Below, piece by piece: positions 44,301 through 55,945 of a stretch of 64,000 bases of DNA. A program made the position numbers and the translations under genes. The notes below the pieces were generated by a model. The model was given only the letters and a program-made list of their open reading frames with translations, was not told the origin of the DNA and made no database searches. Each line of letters opens with the position of its first letter. Within the stretch, counting starts at the first letter, position 1. This DNA comes from Sphaerolaimus hirsutus (Eukaryota > Nematoda > Chromadorea > Monhysterida > Sphaerolaimidae), in assembly GCA_964036195.1 (NCBI GenBank), contig OZ038455.1:13161855-13225854 (forward strand), read 5' to 3'.

Positions 44301-47300
44301 TTTAGGTACAAAATGTTTCCTCCCTGGCCAGGAATCGAACCAGGGACCTTTCACTATGCGTGTGAATGCTCTAGCCGACTGAGCTACCAGGAGGCCACAT
44401 TTCGCACCGCTCTAACTCCTTTCCATCAAAGGAAGATACTGTTCGCAGCATTTGAAGTGATAAAACTCACCAATGGCATGACGGCCGTATCGAAGTATCG
44501 TCGCACATACAACGACCCAAGGGGCATGTATAAAATGAGTCGGGTGGCCGATACGCATTCGCGCCACCTGAAACAGAAAGTTAATTTGTATGAGGCTCAC
44601 CCCACCGCTTACTCGTTTGAATGGTGTATTAAACAGACACCCGCTGTGCAACTAAAACAACTTCACTTTACAACTAATGTCTGCATAACTAGTGGTGTAA
44701 AAAGCTCCAAAATTGTGGCGTCATATACCAAACGGGCGAAAGGGCCAGAAGGCCAGTAGGGCCAAAAGTGTCATCACAATTCTTCAAATCGTAAATTACT
44801 CTCAGTCACAAAACTGGCATAGCTTCAAGGTTAAAACCACATATTAAAAGAGTGATAACCTCTGGGCAACTGCGGCGCTTGGCTCTAAGCCAAAGAGTGC
44901 CGCTTGAAACTGATAAAATGGCCGGCGAATGTCCAGCGGCATCATAACTGACATCGCCTGTACCATACGCCACATAGCAACATTGCGAAGTTCGGACAGG
45001 GGTTTCCCATGCAGCAGTTGCCCAATCTTTGTGGGTGGGGATGGGACGCTTTTTCATTGGTGGTAAGGTAAAATGTGCACAAAGGAATTCAAACACTCAC
45101 AGCTCTGGTGTAATTTGGCTCTGTTATGATAACACTGACATTTGGTGGAATCTCGGTTTTGTTATCCAAGGCAGCAGAAATGTAGGTTTGCAATGAAAGC
45201 TGGAAAAAGATTTTTTCAGACACCGAGGAGGCAAGTGCACATCTGTCTGCTTGTTTCGACTTTACCAGATGGTGCAAATTGGCCAACGAGCCAGCAAAGC
45301 AACCATATAAGAAGGGTGCCAAGTAGTGATATAAAAAGCCATAGGCCAAAAGCCAAAGCCAGGGTGCTTAACGCTTTTTCCATAACTAGTGTTAAGTGCC
45401 ACTTGGCAGCTTTCCAACATTATCACTCAAATCAACCCAACACGCACCTCAGGAAACTCTTCTGGCAACTGTCCAAAAGTGTATAAATTATAAGTTCTTG
45501 ATGAATCCCGTCGCAAGTGAGCAGCGGGCATTAATTTCGCCATTTTTTGTTCCAACTTTGCAATTTCTTGCATTTTTTGGTAAAGATACTGTTCGCGTGA
45601 TTCATGATCATGTTCACTTTCAAAATAGGACAATCCATCCGTTATATTATGCATATCTGCGTATTGTTGTTAATAAAAGTTTTCTATCAATGGGAAAGTG
45701 AATGTGTTCACACTAGTGATGGAAAAGCGCCAGAAAAAAGGGCGCCAAGCGCCAATGGCGCCATGGCGTGGCACACTTTGGCGCCCTCAAATGGTGCCAG
45801 CGCCACGGCGCCATTCCATCACTAGTTCGCACGTGTGTTTGGCAAGTGATACGCTAAGGTAAATAGATGAGGATACGCATCAGGTCGATACGCAACTCCC
45901 GTTTTGTTGTGGGTGGATTAACAAAGACAATCCAATGCTCACAAAACGACAAATAACCCAGAGCCAGTGCAGTTGCAGTCATTAATTCAATATACAACTC
46001 CAACGGATCGCCATTTGATTCGTCAAGATAACTCTCGTGATTTTGCATGCCGAGGTCGCCCAGATCAATCTAAATTTCAAAGGATTTTTTAGTTTTGCCT
46101 CCAAGTTTTAAAATTCCAAACTTTTTACCTCCAAGACAGGCCTAGAATTATTCCTTTCATCTTTTGTCACGGCAAAATTGAACAGAAAACCATTCACAGC
46201 ATGTTTATTTAACAAATGGCCAATAAAGTGTTCCCAGGTAATATTTTGATCACTTTCATGTTCACTTTGCACATTTTGCTTAGGGCGAAAGTTATCATCC
46301 ATATCATGAAATAAAGGCCAGCCGCCAGCATGAGTTATTTCGTCCTTAACATGCTGCAATTCTACAGAGGCGAGGCGATCTGAATATGAAAAATGTGTTT
46401 CAAAAATGGAGGAACATAATTGAGGCGTTTGGTTCCGAAACTCGATAGAGACCAAAGTGGGAAAAAATGAGTTAGGTGCGGATCTGATACTTATATACTT
46501 CTTTCTTCAAAATAAAACAAAATTTACGTAAATATCTCATACCGTTCCCGAGATACAGAGACATCGATTTTTGAAAAAATGCAATTATTCATCCGAAACT
46601 TGATATCTCCACACCAAAATAGGTAAATATTCACTCGAAACTCGATATCTCCAAAAAAATTCTTCATGTTATTCACTCGAAACTCGATATCGCCACTGTA
46701 AAAACTTTGCATCCGAAACTCGTTATAAATTTTTACGGAAATGACGATGATCCTGGCATCCCCATACAAAAATGAAGTTTGCATCCGAAACTCGTTATAA
46801 AATTTTGTTAGTAAAATTTGTTGCCGTAATGATGACAGTCAAATGGACCTAACTCTAGCCATATTTGCCGGCCAGAGGATTGTAATTATGGAAAATGTAG
46901 AGAAATTCGTCGGCTTTTCAAAAAGTATTGGGCAAGGATTGTCACTCAAAGCGTGCCCGCTCAGGCCACTCTCAAACTTTCAAATGCAATTTTCACAAAA
47001 CTGAAAAACATGGAGTTATCGAGTTTCGGATGAATAATCTTGATGTTGATACCAAACTCCTCAATTGACATGTTCGGCGAGTGGTGTGGACTGTAGAAGT
47101 AAAACAAAAAAAGAAGTGTTTTTATGATACCGTATTTCCTCGAAATACCCCCCTCAAAATGGGCACTATGAACTTAATTAAACAACAAATTTCAAACAAC
47201 AATTTAGTACCGGGATTTCGAAAAATTACTGGCGAAAAAATAAACCCACCTTGAAATACCCCCCTCAAAATTTCCACTCTAAAAGCATAAACCTCCGGGG

Positions 47301-48759
47301 GGTAATTCGAGGAAATACGGTGTTTCATTCAAAACAAGGAGCGCTTTTTGTTCCGCAAGGATGCTGGCAACGATTTTAAACATGTGGCAACGATATTGGA
47401 AAGAAATTAACATTTCTAGCAATACCATCAACTATTTATTTTTTGCACAAGTTCACCAATTCATTATTTTTTCACAACAATTCTTCAATAAAAACATTCC
47501 ACATGGATCGATAGGTATACTAACTCACCTGCATCAAGACAGCGTTGGTAAAACTGTTTCGATATTATGTCAAGAGCCGAGTCCTTGTCATCGTCAATTG
47601 GCGCCTCAAGGGCAGATTTTAACTGTTTGTCAACTCGGGTTTCCATGTCACCTGCAAATTTTGTTATCTTAACTATAACACCATTTATCATCATTTAGCC
47701 TATCATCATCATACAAATTTATCTACAAAATGCCGAAAATCGTTCTGTCGCATCGCATGCATTCACAATCACACCATCAAGAGTCCATTTCTTTCAGATT
47801 TTGTCGTTTTACATTTTTACTTTTTCACGACTTTTCACATTTTGCATCTGTGCGCTGTTTTCCAGGGGTGTTTGCTGCCCACTACGCGCACATATTTAGT
47901 TGCCCAGCGGTGTTACTTGTCAAGGGGTTATGCGCCGTCCCATTACAACCTTGAAACCAACCAATAGTATCCCTCATCACTTTATTCGGTGGAATATTCC
48001 GATCTCGATCATAATTGCCGCATACAAACTCGTGAAAATCATCGCACGGCTGAACTTGCATATTGATATTTCCCAAGAAAAGCCCGGCAATTCTGGCGCA
48101 CTGAGGTGTGACGCAAAATTCGGATGTATTTTGGTTCGATTTCGACTTGAAATCATCGAAATTTGAATAAATCAAGTGATCATATGGACCAATTTTTCGC
48201 TCGATTTGCCTGCGATCTGGCATCATTGTGCGCACGTGGTGATAAGACGGCAGGCCTGTGAGAATTGTGAAAAGTTCAAATGCCGTATATCCTCCAGTAA
48301 GACCCCCCCTTGAATAACTCCTCCTCGAATAGCTCCTCCACGTTAGCCGAGTTAGGAAAAGTAAGTCCCATCGAATAAATCCCCATTGTGTGATAGGTAG
48401 AAAACATTTCACATGTATTTATTTCCAAAAAAGTTGGTGAAGAAACCAGTATCTAAACTTTGTGCAAAGATCATACCAAAAGATCCAACTCGACCTCGAT
48501 CAATTTTTGCCCGACTTGAGACTGGATTTTCAGTGACTCGTCGACACGACTGGAAAAATTTGATTGTCCAAACTTAATTTTGAAAAAACTCGAGATTTGA
48601 GCCCAAGTCCCAACGCAAAGTCCTACGGATTTCCTCCCACTTACCATCAATAAAAATCTTATAGCCTTCAAGAATTACCAGCCAGAAAACGGCCGTGAAC
48701 ATGAACGCAGACATAAACAGAAGACACGAGGCGAACAGAAATGCCTCCATCTTTGTCAT
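35386..48759 (-). CDS. M13 family zinc metalloprotease, neprilysin/ECE-like (16 exons, 812 aa)
   Basis: Type II membrane endopeptidase cleaving extracellular peptides. Exons (minus strand): 48759-48645, 48255-47950, 47651-47529, 46379-46129, 46069-45943, 45656-45448, 45199-45101, 45026-44860, 44567-44471, 44275-44099, 43793-43625, 43267-43148, 42480-42381, 37925-37826, 36223-36122, 35562-35386. Every phase agrees and the sum is 2439 nt. A signal anchor spans residues about 8-30. The M13 N-terminal Cys signature lies in exon 2 (CVTPQC, then QPCDDFHEFVCG). Zinc ligands and the catalytic Glu are in GHEVSHAFDD (643-652). The third ligand is in GENIAD (706-711). His774 and Arg780 match the family's transition-state and substrate residues, and the end KCEIW has the conserved Cys and Trp. 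The NAY/FY substrate motif reads VDAYY (602-606), with Asp for the usual Asn. The protein is slightly longer than the roughly 700-770 aa norm. Intron 13 (4.45 kb) and intron 14 are inflated by nested transposons. Donors of exons 2, 8 and 10 are non-consensus GTTNNN. It looks catalytically intact. Confidence 0.92.
36293..37813. mobile_element. hAT-like element, CAGAGTTG termini, AAGTGTAAGTGT word, in M13 intron 14
   Basis: Perfect duplication cggaaaac (36285-36292, 37814-37821). The right duplication lies only 4 nt inside the intron from the exon 14 donor. A GCGCC element is nested inside. Confidence 0.93.
36465..37325. mobile_element. hAT-like GCGCC element, 861 bp
   Basis: TAGTGATGG to CCATCACTA with perfect duplication ctgttgag (36457-36464, 37326-37333). 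The arms consist of GGCGCCATGGCGCC variants; the middle is unique. Confidence 0.94.
38148..39847. mobile_element. Foldback element, CCAGTGTATCATGTGCAC ends, split by a hAT element
   Basis: 38150-38360 is mirrored by 38570-38775. The last bases, CACATGATACACTGG, resume after the hAT copy at 38776-39826. Confidence 0.7.
38776..39826. mobile_element. hAT-like element, CAGGGTTGG termini, AATAAAATAAAAT word
   Basis: Perfect duplication cacatgat (38768-38775, 39827-39834). It is the sister copy of the element that forms methyltransferase intron 3, and both carry the same internal TGTCATGCAAAGTG-type insert. Confidence 0.93.
39943..41764. mobile_element. hAT-like element, TAGTGATG termini, GGTGCC word
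   Basis: Perfect duplication ctcgtggg (39935-39942, 41765-41772). The arms use GGTGCCGGTGC words although the termini are those of the GCGCC family. Two GCGCC-type elements are nested inside. Confidence 0.92.
40606..41478. mobile_element. hAT-like GCGCC element
   Basis: TAGTGATGGAAAAAGCGCC to TTCCATCACTA with perfect duplication gtcaggga (40598-40605, 41479-41486). An older GCGCC copy around it ends at 41544 (ATATCACTA). Confidence 0.94.
42611..43056. mobile_element. CCGTA-type MITE (family H, TACCTTCAATTG word) in M13 intron 12
   Basis: CCGTATTACCTCCAATTGTA to ACAATTGGAGTTAATACGG. The word ACCTTCAATT recurs. A short minus-strand start, MADNDENGAK, resembles that in MITE C. Confidence 0.85.
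43865..44062. mobile_element. Palindromic MITE in M13 intron 10
   Basis: Nearly the same sequence as 26217-26410. Inverted arms CACTAGTTTACTGGCAG and CTGGCAGTAAACTAACTAG. Confidence 0.75.
44320..44393 (-). tRNA. tRNA-like sequence, anticodon GCA, probably a pseudogene or SINE head
   Basis: Read on the minus strand it folds as a cloverleaf. It has a mostly paired 7-bp acceptor stem (a C-A mismatch at 1-72), TA at 8-9, D-arm GCTC/GAGC, anticodon stem TTCAC/GTGAA and T-loop TTCGATT. The anticodon loop is ACGCATA, which puts GCA (Cys) in the anticodon but C rather than the near-universal U at position 33. The T-stem has one T-T mismatch. It lies in the 195-bp intron 9 of the M13 gene, in the same orientation. 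These defects argue against a working tRNA. Confidence 0.45.
45324..45388. mobile_element. 65-bp hAT-like element in M13 intron 6
   Basis: TAGTGATATAAAAAGCC to GCTTTTTCCATAACTA. Flanks gtgccaag and gtgttaag agree at 6 of 8 positions. The word here is AAAGCCA rather than GCGCC. Confidence 0.6.
45714..45824. mobile_element. 111-bp hAT-like GCGCC element in M13 intron 5
   Basis: TAGTGATGGAAAAGCGCC to GGCGCCATTCCATCACTA; duplication gttcacac/gttcgcac (7/8). Confidence 0.9.
46437..47035. repeat. Array of CCGAAACTCGATATCTCC words in M13 intron 3
   Basis: At least six direct variants of ATCCGAAACTCGATATC between 46437 and 46800, and an inverted one, TATCGAGTTTCGGATGAAT, near 47020. It is probably a transposable element with the word at both ends, but no target duplication was found. 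Confidence 0.5.
47130..47320. mobile_element. Short family A MITE in M13 intron 3
   Basis: CCGTATTTCCTCGAAATACC to TAATTCGAGGAAATACGG, 191 bp, flanks TA and TG. Confidence 0.82.
48283..48390. mobile_element. Fragment of a family E MITE in M13 intron 1
   Basis: CCGTATATCCTCCAGTAAG followed by CTCGAATAGCTCC words; no right terminus. Confidence 0.5.
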
Positions 48760-49002
48760 TGTACCACAGCATTGCCTGCAAAGGGATATCTCAAACTAGG
48801 TACACATTTCCGCCCGCGCACACCAGTTGACAACCAAAATTTACAAAACTGATAAATCTGTTGTGAACACATTTTAGTTTACCAGAATGAATTAGTTTTG
48901 ATCTCTATCAATAGTATCTATTTGACAAATAGCTCGTTCTGATAAATTAAAATGTGTTTAATTTTTTTTAAATTTTGGAAATTTCAGTTGTCAACTAATG
49001 TA

Positions 49003-49191
49003 TACTCCAGCGACATCACACCTTACAATGACATTTACCATATACCATCTGAATAAAAGAACAAACATAAAAAAATTTCATCATATTTATTCAAAGCCAT
49101 TTGATAAATATGACGAGAACTTATTATGTTTGTTCTTTTATTCAGATGGGATATGGTAGATTTCATGGTAAGGTGTAATGACGCTGGAGTA
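49003..49191. mobile_element. Palindromic TACTC...GAGTA MITE, 189 bp
   Basis: TACTCCAGCGACATCACACC and its inverse ending GACGCTGGAGTA, TA on both sides. Both arms contain CATCTGAATAAAAGAACAAA or its complement. Confidence 0.85.
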
Positions 49192-49193
49192 TA

Positions 49194-50413
49194 TGTGAAG
49201 TCTATTGATTTAAAAGGTTGGGGACACAAAACATCACATATTATTGACTGTTAACTGTTTATAGTGTGCTAATGCGAGCTTCTGCATATGCTGGGAGATA
49301 TTCAGAGAAGTATGCGCTGCGTGCGACCCGTCAACTAAAACTTGAATTGACATAGAAACCAGTTGACACCCACTGTGTGTAGCGCCAATTGTCCAATGTT
49401 AAGTATCCTAAATTCTGTTAATCAAATGTATGCAATGCCTCAAGATAATGCTTTTCAGTCAGGACTCAGGGACACTTGACATACGGTTGTACAAGTAATT
49501 GCTACCGTAATCAGCAAATTCTCAGTGATCAAGATTCGGCCAGTAATATGGTAATCACCATTCAGTAACCTCTGTTTTCGGTAGCGCGACCAGCATCTCA
49601 GGCGGGACAATTTGCATCGATGCACCATATCACTGTCGGGCAACATTCGACTTGTGTGGGCACGGTGCCAACAAAGCACGAATATTCAGGTGACACTTTC
49701 ATACATCAAATGTCATCAAAATTACTTTTTGTCGAGAAAATTTGTCATTATGTTTATGCCCTGTTCGCAACCGCAGAAAATCCACTAAGTGTTTAGGAGG
49801 CGGGCGATTGGAGGACGGCGTCATAACGCTATTGGAGCTCGGCGGCTTTTATTCTGCAGCGGCGGTTCTCAAGTGCCGTGAAAGACCCGTGAATAGTTGA
49901 GGTTTGATGTGTGTCAAATAAGAGCGAAAAATATAATCGAAAAAACTGTAATACGTTTAACCAATTTTTTGTGTATAATTATCAAAATTCGACAAAAGTA
50001 ATTGTTGAAATCAATTTTTCCAATCCGATAAATACGGTAGATTTTTTTGGCATCCGAGGACATTCGGACTTTGTGTGGCGCAGTGCCGTGCTTCCCACAT
50101 TTCAATTCTAGACGCATGCGCGCACTCAGACATCTGTCCAGTTCAATGATACAAGATTTTGACGGTCAGCTTTGATTTTAGCTTGTCGTTTAGACGGCTG
50201 AATGGATGTTTTACACGCTATTATATTGAAGTTATTTATGTAGAGAGCAGGTATTTAGGTGCGTGAAACTGTGGTGGGCGCAGACAAACTTGCACTTTGA
50301 TCAGGCAATTAAACACAGATTTTGAAGAGAAAAAAAACAGTGGAAAACGAGAATGCAATTAAAAGATCGAAATCCCATTCATAACTTTTCTATCCGACAA
50401 TCTTATCCACTTA
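49194..50413. other. No supported feature
   Basis: Some segments (49459-49550, 49602-49689) have splice-like borders and are open, but neither strand nor frame can be fixed. Confidence 0.4.
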
Positions 50414-50682
50414 CCGTATTTCTTCAAATAGAACGGCGCCATTCTTTTATCGGTTCACTTTTTACCTGCCGCACTATTGGAGGTGTCGTTCTATTGGAGG
50501 CTGCCGTACTATTTTTTCATCAAACTTTTTCACACAATTTTCATTTGAACAGAGGATTTTTAGTGAGGCATGAGCGACATTTTAATATAATGCTACGTCT
50601 GCACATTTTTCATTATTTTCCATAAATTCTTTGACCTCACATGCCTATATTACGATTGCCAAAATCGAAATTTTTGGAGAAA

Positions 50683-50910
50683 AATGCAAAGAAATTCGGC
50701 AAGAAGTCCACTTAGTTTTGGGCTGAAAGTCGACAAGTCCATCCTCCGCATCATTTTTTTATGGGAAAAACGCAAGAAATGTGATAAGTCCACTGTGGAC
50801 ACCGATTTCTAAAAGGCGACAAGTCCATAATTTTCCCGTAAGGCAGCTCCATCGCCGCCGGGAACAAAAACGTTCTCGCGTGCATGAAGTCGACAAGTCC
50901 ATTTCCCTTC
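50683..50910. repeat. Dispersed CGACAAGTCCAT words
   Basis: GTCGACAAGTCCAT or close variants (GAAGTCCAC, GATAAGTCCAC, GCGACAAGTCCAT) occur five times in about 220 bp, all in the same direction. Confidence 0.6.
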
Positions 50911-51185
50911 CCAAAACAGTTTTGCTCTGACCAAATGGAACTTTATGAACACCCCATTTTTCACATATACGTTGAGATTAGGGGCTGAAAATCTTAACTG
51001 AAATCTATTGTCAACATATGGAACTTAATGGAAAACATTAGTGAGCCAAATTGGACACGCTCCACGTGCCTGGAACTAGGTCTGAAACTTAAAATGCGAT
51101 TTACTCAAAAATGCATTTTGTGGACCTTTCGACTTTTAGACTTAGACGACTCAATTCTTGTATTCTATTCGTATTCTTTTCTATA

Positions 51186-51362
51186 CCGTATTTCTTCTAA
51201 TAGATCAGCACCATTCTATTTTTTGGTCAGCTTTTTACCTGTCGTTCTATTGGATTTCTATTCGTTTTCTTTTCTTTTTTTTCGTGGGTGAAAATTGCCA
51301 AAAACTGCCAGAGCTGGAGGTAGTTCTATTTGAGGTATTCTGTTCTATTAGAAGAAATACGG
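51186..51362. mobile_element. CCGTA-type MITE (family B), 177 bp
   Basis: CCGTATTTCTTCTAATAGAT to TTCTATTAGAAGAAATACGG between TA dinucleotides. A second, partial family B copy starts at 50414. Confidence 0.85.
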
Positions 51363-51669
51363 TATGGAGTTGCTGTTATGCCAATGAAGTGACTAATGAT
51401 AACGATGTTGGTTCGGGTAAATGGCGCCACACACGCTGGATGTCAACTGAATTCGAGTCAAATAAATTTTAGGCAATTATGTGATTTCAACTTTCCTATC
51501 TGATAGAGCATAGTTAATTTTTCATCATGACATTTAATGTTCATTGTTTCTGTTAAGTGTGATGCTTTTTACAAACTGTTCGTGTCATTTAATTGATATT
51601 GAGTTGACACGAATTTGCGATGTCAACTAGCGTGTGCGAGCCCAATATTACGAGAGAAATAAATAGGTA

Positions 51670-52369
51670 TACTCGGCGGACATCAAGAGTTGTTAGAATT
51701 ACTGAAATTTTTTCAAAAGTATATGTAAATGTAAATATTTATTTTTTACTCACCCAAAAGTATAGAAAATGTAAAATACTTTTTTTTTACTCGTACTCAT
51801 GCGTAAATGTGAGTAAAATACTTTTTTTCCCCAGGAAAATGTAAAAGCGAGTACTTCCCCCTGGAAAACGTAATAGCTACTACTTTTTACAGTCAGTTTT
51901 ACACTAGAGAGTGAGTTTCACACTGGAAGACATAATAGATGTCGATTTTTAGTGATTATTTAGTATTTTTTTAGAAAAATTATATGATTTTTTCAAAATT
52001 TCTTATTTTAGCAACAGAAAATTGGGATTTTAGCAACAAAAATACATGTTCTCCGTACGCGTGTACTTTTAAAATGTACGCGTAAAAGTGAGTACATTAC
52101 TTTTTTCAAAAGTATATGTAAATGTATTTACCGTGTACTCGCGTACGCGTATTTTTCGAGTAAATGTACGTACATTTTAACAACTGTGCATCACACTTCA
52201 TATGGAAACCTACCATAACCAATCTGAAAAATTAACCAAAAATTATACAGTTTTTTTTCTTCAAAATATTTCGTTTTTACTATAGAATAACTTATTACGA
52301 AATTCATCATAAGATTTTATTCATTCAATTATGGTAGGATTCTGCGCATACTTTGCGGTCCGCCGAGTA
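51670..52369. mobile_element. TACTC...GAGTA MITE with a nested CAGAGTTG-like element
   Basis: TACTCGGCGGACATCA to GTCCGCCGAGTA, TA flanked. The middle, about 51688-52188, is an AGAGTTGTTA...TTAACAACT element of GTAAATGTAAAT/TACGCG words without a clean 8-bp duplication. Confidence 0.7.
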
Positions 52370-52442
52370 TAGAAATGTGGTCATCAATCTCAATTGGTCG
52401 GCGCAAACGTTGGTAAAATTGCAAACATTTACATCGCAATTA

Positions 52443-52832
52443 CCGTATTTCCTCGAAATACCCCCTTGAATTAATCCCCCCCTCGAAATACCCCCAGGTG
52501 TTTTTGAGCTGGGGAAAAAATAACCCACCCCCTCGAAATACCCCCAGTCTTCGATTAGGTAAATCATGTATGCAATGAACATGATGTATTTATTGGGGCC
52601 GAATCGCATCGCAGCTATACATAGAGTACTCTGTATGGCTATATCTAAGTTTTTATGTTCTAACATGTCCTCTTTTGTAACATGTATTACCAGTTTATTG
52701 AATGTAAAAGCCATTCTTTACTACGAACTTACCGAAAATTTCTGGCGAAACAATAACCCCCCTCGAAATACCCCCCTCAAAACTTCCACTCTGAAAAAAT
52801 AAACCCCCAGGGGGTATTTCGAGGAAATACGG
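52443..52832. mobile_element. Family A3 MITE
   Basis: CCGTATTTCCTCGAAATACC to TATTTCGAGGAAATACGG between TA dinucleotides. It holds the uninterrupted AAATACCCCCAGGTG segment that the foldback at 10859-12125 interrupts in its own host. Confidence 0.85.
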
Positions 52833-53659
52833 TATGTACATTTTTATATACAATCTACAGCTGTATGATAAATTTACAACTAATGCGTACATGTGAAGGT
52901 TTTGATTTACGAGTACCGATAGAAGCTTATGAAATGCCTACATTTCAGTAAAGTATTCTGAAATGTCACCAGCATTACCTACATCGCACTGATAGGCTGA
53001 AGGCTGGTTGAAATCTATACAGCCACGCCCATTTTGCAGTGAAGTAAATTGTCCAGATTCCAAAAGACACTTTGTATGAATTTTAAAATGCTGATTGCGC
53101 AGTAAACGCTATCATAAATAAAGGGAAATGTAAGGAATGAAGAAATGTGCATTTCCTATTTTGTTATGATCAAAATGATTGAGCTTTTTAAAAACAGGTA
53201 TGAAAAAAACACACAAAAAATACATTTTCCATCTCAAATTTTTATCTACACAAGATCGATGAAAAAATTTTTTGAAAAGTTGGTGGGTATTCTTGTTGTC
53301 TGGTGTAAACTGATTTAAATACATGTGCAAATATGGCATCTCTAGAATGCCTGCATCAGCTTATCAATGTGGTTTTGCATGCTCAGTGGTCAATAGGAAA
53401 AATTAATTTACAATTCTTAAACACAGGCAGGCATTTTATAGACTCCACATATGCAAGTGTTAATCATGCTTCTGATTCAAAATGGCCAATCGACATTTGT
53501 TCAAATTTTGGTCAATAATGGGGGTATGAATGTTCTAACAGTTTCACAATACATTTTGTAACCTTTACAGTCTAGTTTTCGGCATTTTATTCTTTAGCGG
53601 TACTTTTACAGGTGTGAAAATACCTATCACTTTTTATGTTAAAAAAGTCAGTGTGATCT

Positions 53660-54860
53660 TTTTTCACGTAAATATAGGTTGTAAAGTAAATAAGTATAAT
53701 TTTTTTGCGATTTCACATACACATACATTCATGCTTCCCATTATGTTATACATTGGCCAATTTTGATGCCGTTAGAGTATGTTGGGGTTTGCGGTCTGGG
53801 CTATGATTTTTTTTGTTTTGGTTGGCTCGAATGATCCCCCAGTCCCGAGATAAGAGGGGTCAAATAAAAGGTGGTCATTTTGCACGGATGATCTGCACAT
53901 TGAATTTGAAGCTTAATAACTGGGCCAATTCTGGGTCGATTCGGATCGTTCAACACTTAAAATGCTCAGGCCAACCTGCAGATTCAATTTTTGTGGTCGG
54001 ATAAGTGATGTCTGAATTCTGTATGCCGATTTGACCCAGTTTTTGACCATGAAACAATAATTTTTGAACATGCTATCATATACTTCAGACAAAAAGAATA
54101 TATCTGGTGCAAATATATCAAAAGTTATAGCACTTTTTACGTTCGCTTTCCACTCATAAAATAACCACATGAAGAACAGTGCATACAGATAATCGGAACA
54201 TAACAATTCAATCTACATGATCATTTTAAGCATTCATAGGTGAAAATCGGCTGAGCAATAGCAGAGATGTAGAGTTTTAAATTTGCATGTTTTGTTCTTC
54301 ATGCAGTAATTTATATTTTTGGTTTGGTGGTGGAAGTTTGAAGTGATGTAACTTTTGACTGGAAAGAGACATTGAATTCATTTTTGGGCCAGATTTATTC
54401 ATTTTGTCTAAATTATATGATAGCATGTTCAAAAAAACCATCTTGAAATTTTTTATTACAACTATTTTACATGTTCAAAAACCGGGTCAAATCGGCATAC
54501 GGAATTTGGACATGACTAATCCGACCACAAAAATTGGATCTGCAGGTTGTCCTGATCATTTTAAGTGTTGAGCGATCCGAATCGACCCAGAAATCTCCCA
54601 GTTATTAAGCTTCAAAGTCAATGTGCAGATCATCCGTGCAAAACGACCACCTTTTTATAGACCCCCCTTATCTCGGGACTGGGGGATTATTCGAGCAAAC
54701 CAAAACAATTCGTCGTAGCCCAGACCCCAAACCCCAACATACTCGAACGGCATCAAAATCGGCCAATGTATAACAGAATGGGACACATGAATGTATGTGC
54801 ATGTGAGATCGCAAAAAATTAAACTTATTTAGTTTACAACCTAATATAATAAATATAATT
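53660..54860. mobile_element. Large foldback element, about 1.2 kb
   Basis: 53665-54130 is mirrored by 54400-54850. Key words ATGTTGGGGTTTGCGG, CCCCCAGTCCCGAGATAAG and GATTCGGATCGTTCAACAC recur inverted. A fragment of one arm is at 59962-60080. Confidence 0.75.
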
Positions 54861-55699
54861 TTCTGTTATATTCGGTCCAGGAATACGGTCAATGATATTC
54901 TGATTATACTGAATGAAATTGGAGGAATGTTACCATATTTTCATGAATCAATTCATGTGCGATCATTACAGGGCTGGCAATGAAATATGATGACAAATAA
55001 TAAAATCCTAGGTTCTTTATTCAGATGTGATATGGCAGATTTCACCGTTAGACCCTGTAAACGATGCTTAATGTAACTGAATAAGGAGCTATATTACCAT
55101 AGTATCAAATATTTATGTTATGAATTGTCTACCTATCGACTGCACACGTCAGTGACATAAAATGTGGCGGTGATGCAGTGATTGTCACAGCCTGCTTTTC
55201 CGATGTCACCGCCGCAAAATGAGGTGTCATCGCGGTGACAATCACCGCCACATTTTGATCCGTAGTTCAGTTTTAATTGGTGGCACGATTTTTCAGCGCA
55301 TTACATTACCTATATTTTATAAATAGAAGCGTAAAGGAATGGCTGTACATCAGCGCCAAATTTGCATATGACTAGTGATGGAAAAGCGCCAGGAAAAATG
55401 GCGCCAGACACCATTCAAAATAATGGCGCCGGGCGCCAAAGGGCGCCAGCGAAAATGGCGCCAGGCGCCATTCAAAATAATGGCGCCGGGCGCCAAAGGG
55501 CGCCAGAGAAAATGGCGCCAGGCGCCAATGGCGCCACAGCACCATCTGAAAAAATGGCGCCGGGCGCCAAAATTGCGCCAACGATAAAAGTCACTATTTT
55601 AGCATGTATATCATAACAGAGGCGTTGTTAGAAGAGCAATATGTTACCACATTTTCTCCAAATAAACCCTTGAATTAATTCCCCTTCAAAATACCACCA

Positions 55700-55945
55700 G
55701 GGGGCAATTCCAAGCCCTGTAAAGTGTAAAGTAAAGTGTCGAATGTAAAGTCAAATGCAAAGTAAAGTGTCAATCAAAACAAAAAAGAAAAAAATTTATT
55801 ACTGAACTTTGCATGGCAATTGACACTTTACTTTGCATTTGACTTTACATTTGACACTTTACTTTGCATTTGACTTTACATTTGACACTTTACTTTTCAT
55901 TTGGCTTTACATTTGACACTTTACTTTACACTTTACAGGGCTTGG
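55700..55945. mobile_element. CAAGCCCTGTAAAGT-type element
   Basis: GGCAATTCCAAGCCCTGTAA and its inverse ending CAGGGCTTGGGATTGCC. The arms of AAAGTGTCAA and GCAAAGTAAAG words are inverted. It interrupts an A3 MITE at CCACC. Confidence 0.7.

Noticed and set aside
47950..48412. 176-aa minus-strand frame taken as a single exon
   Set aside because: Only 48255-47950 belongs to the M13 gene. The part above 48255 is intron with a family E MITE fragment, and the part below 47950 is past the donor.
49459..49689. Two short plus-strand segments with splice-like borders (49459-49550, 49602-49689)
   Set aside because: Both are short, and the second is open in more than one frame. Phases do not force a join and no family is recognisable. 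The minus strand is also open here.
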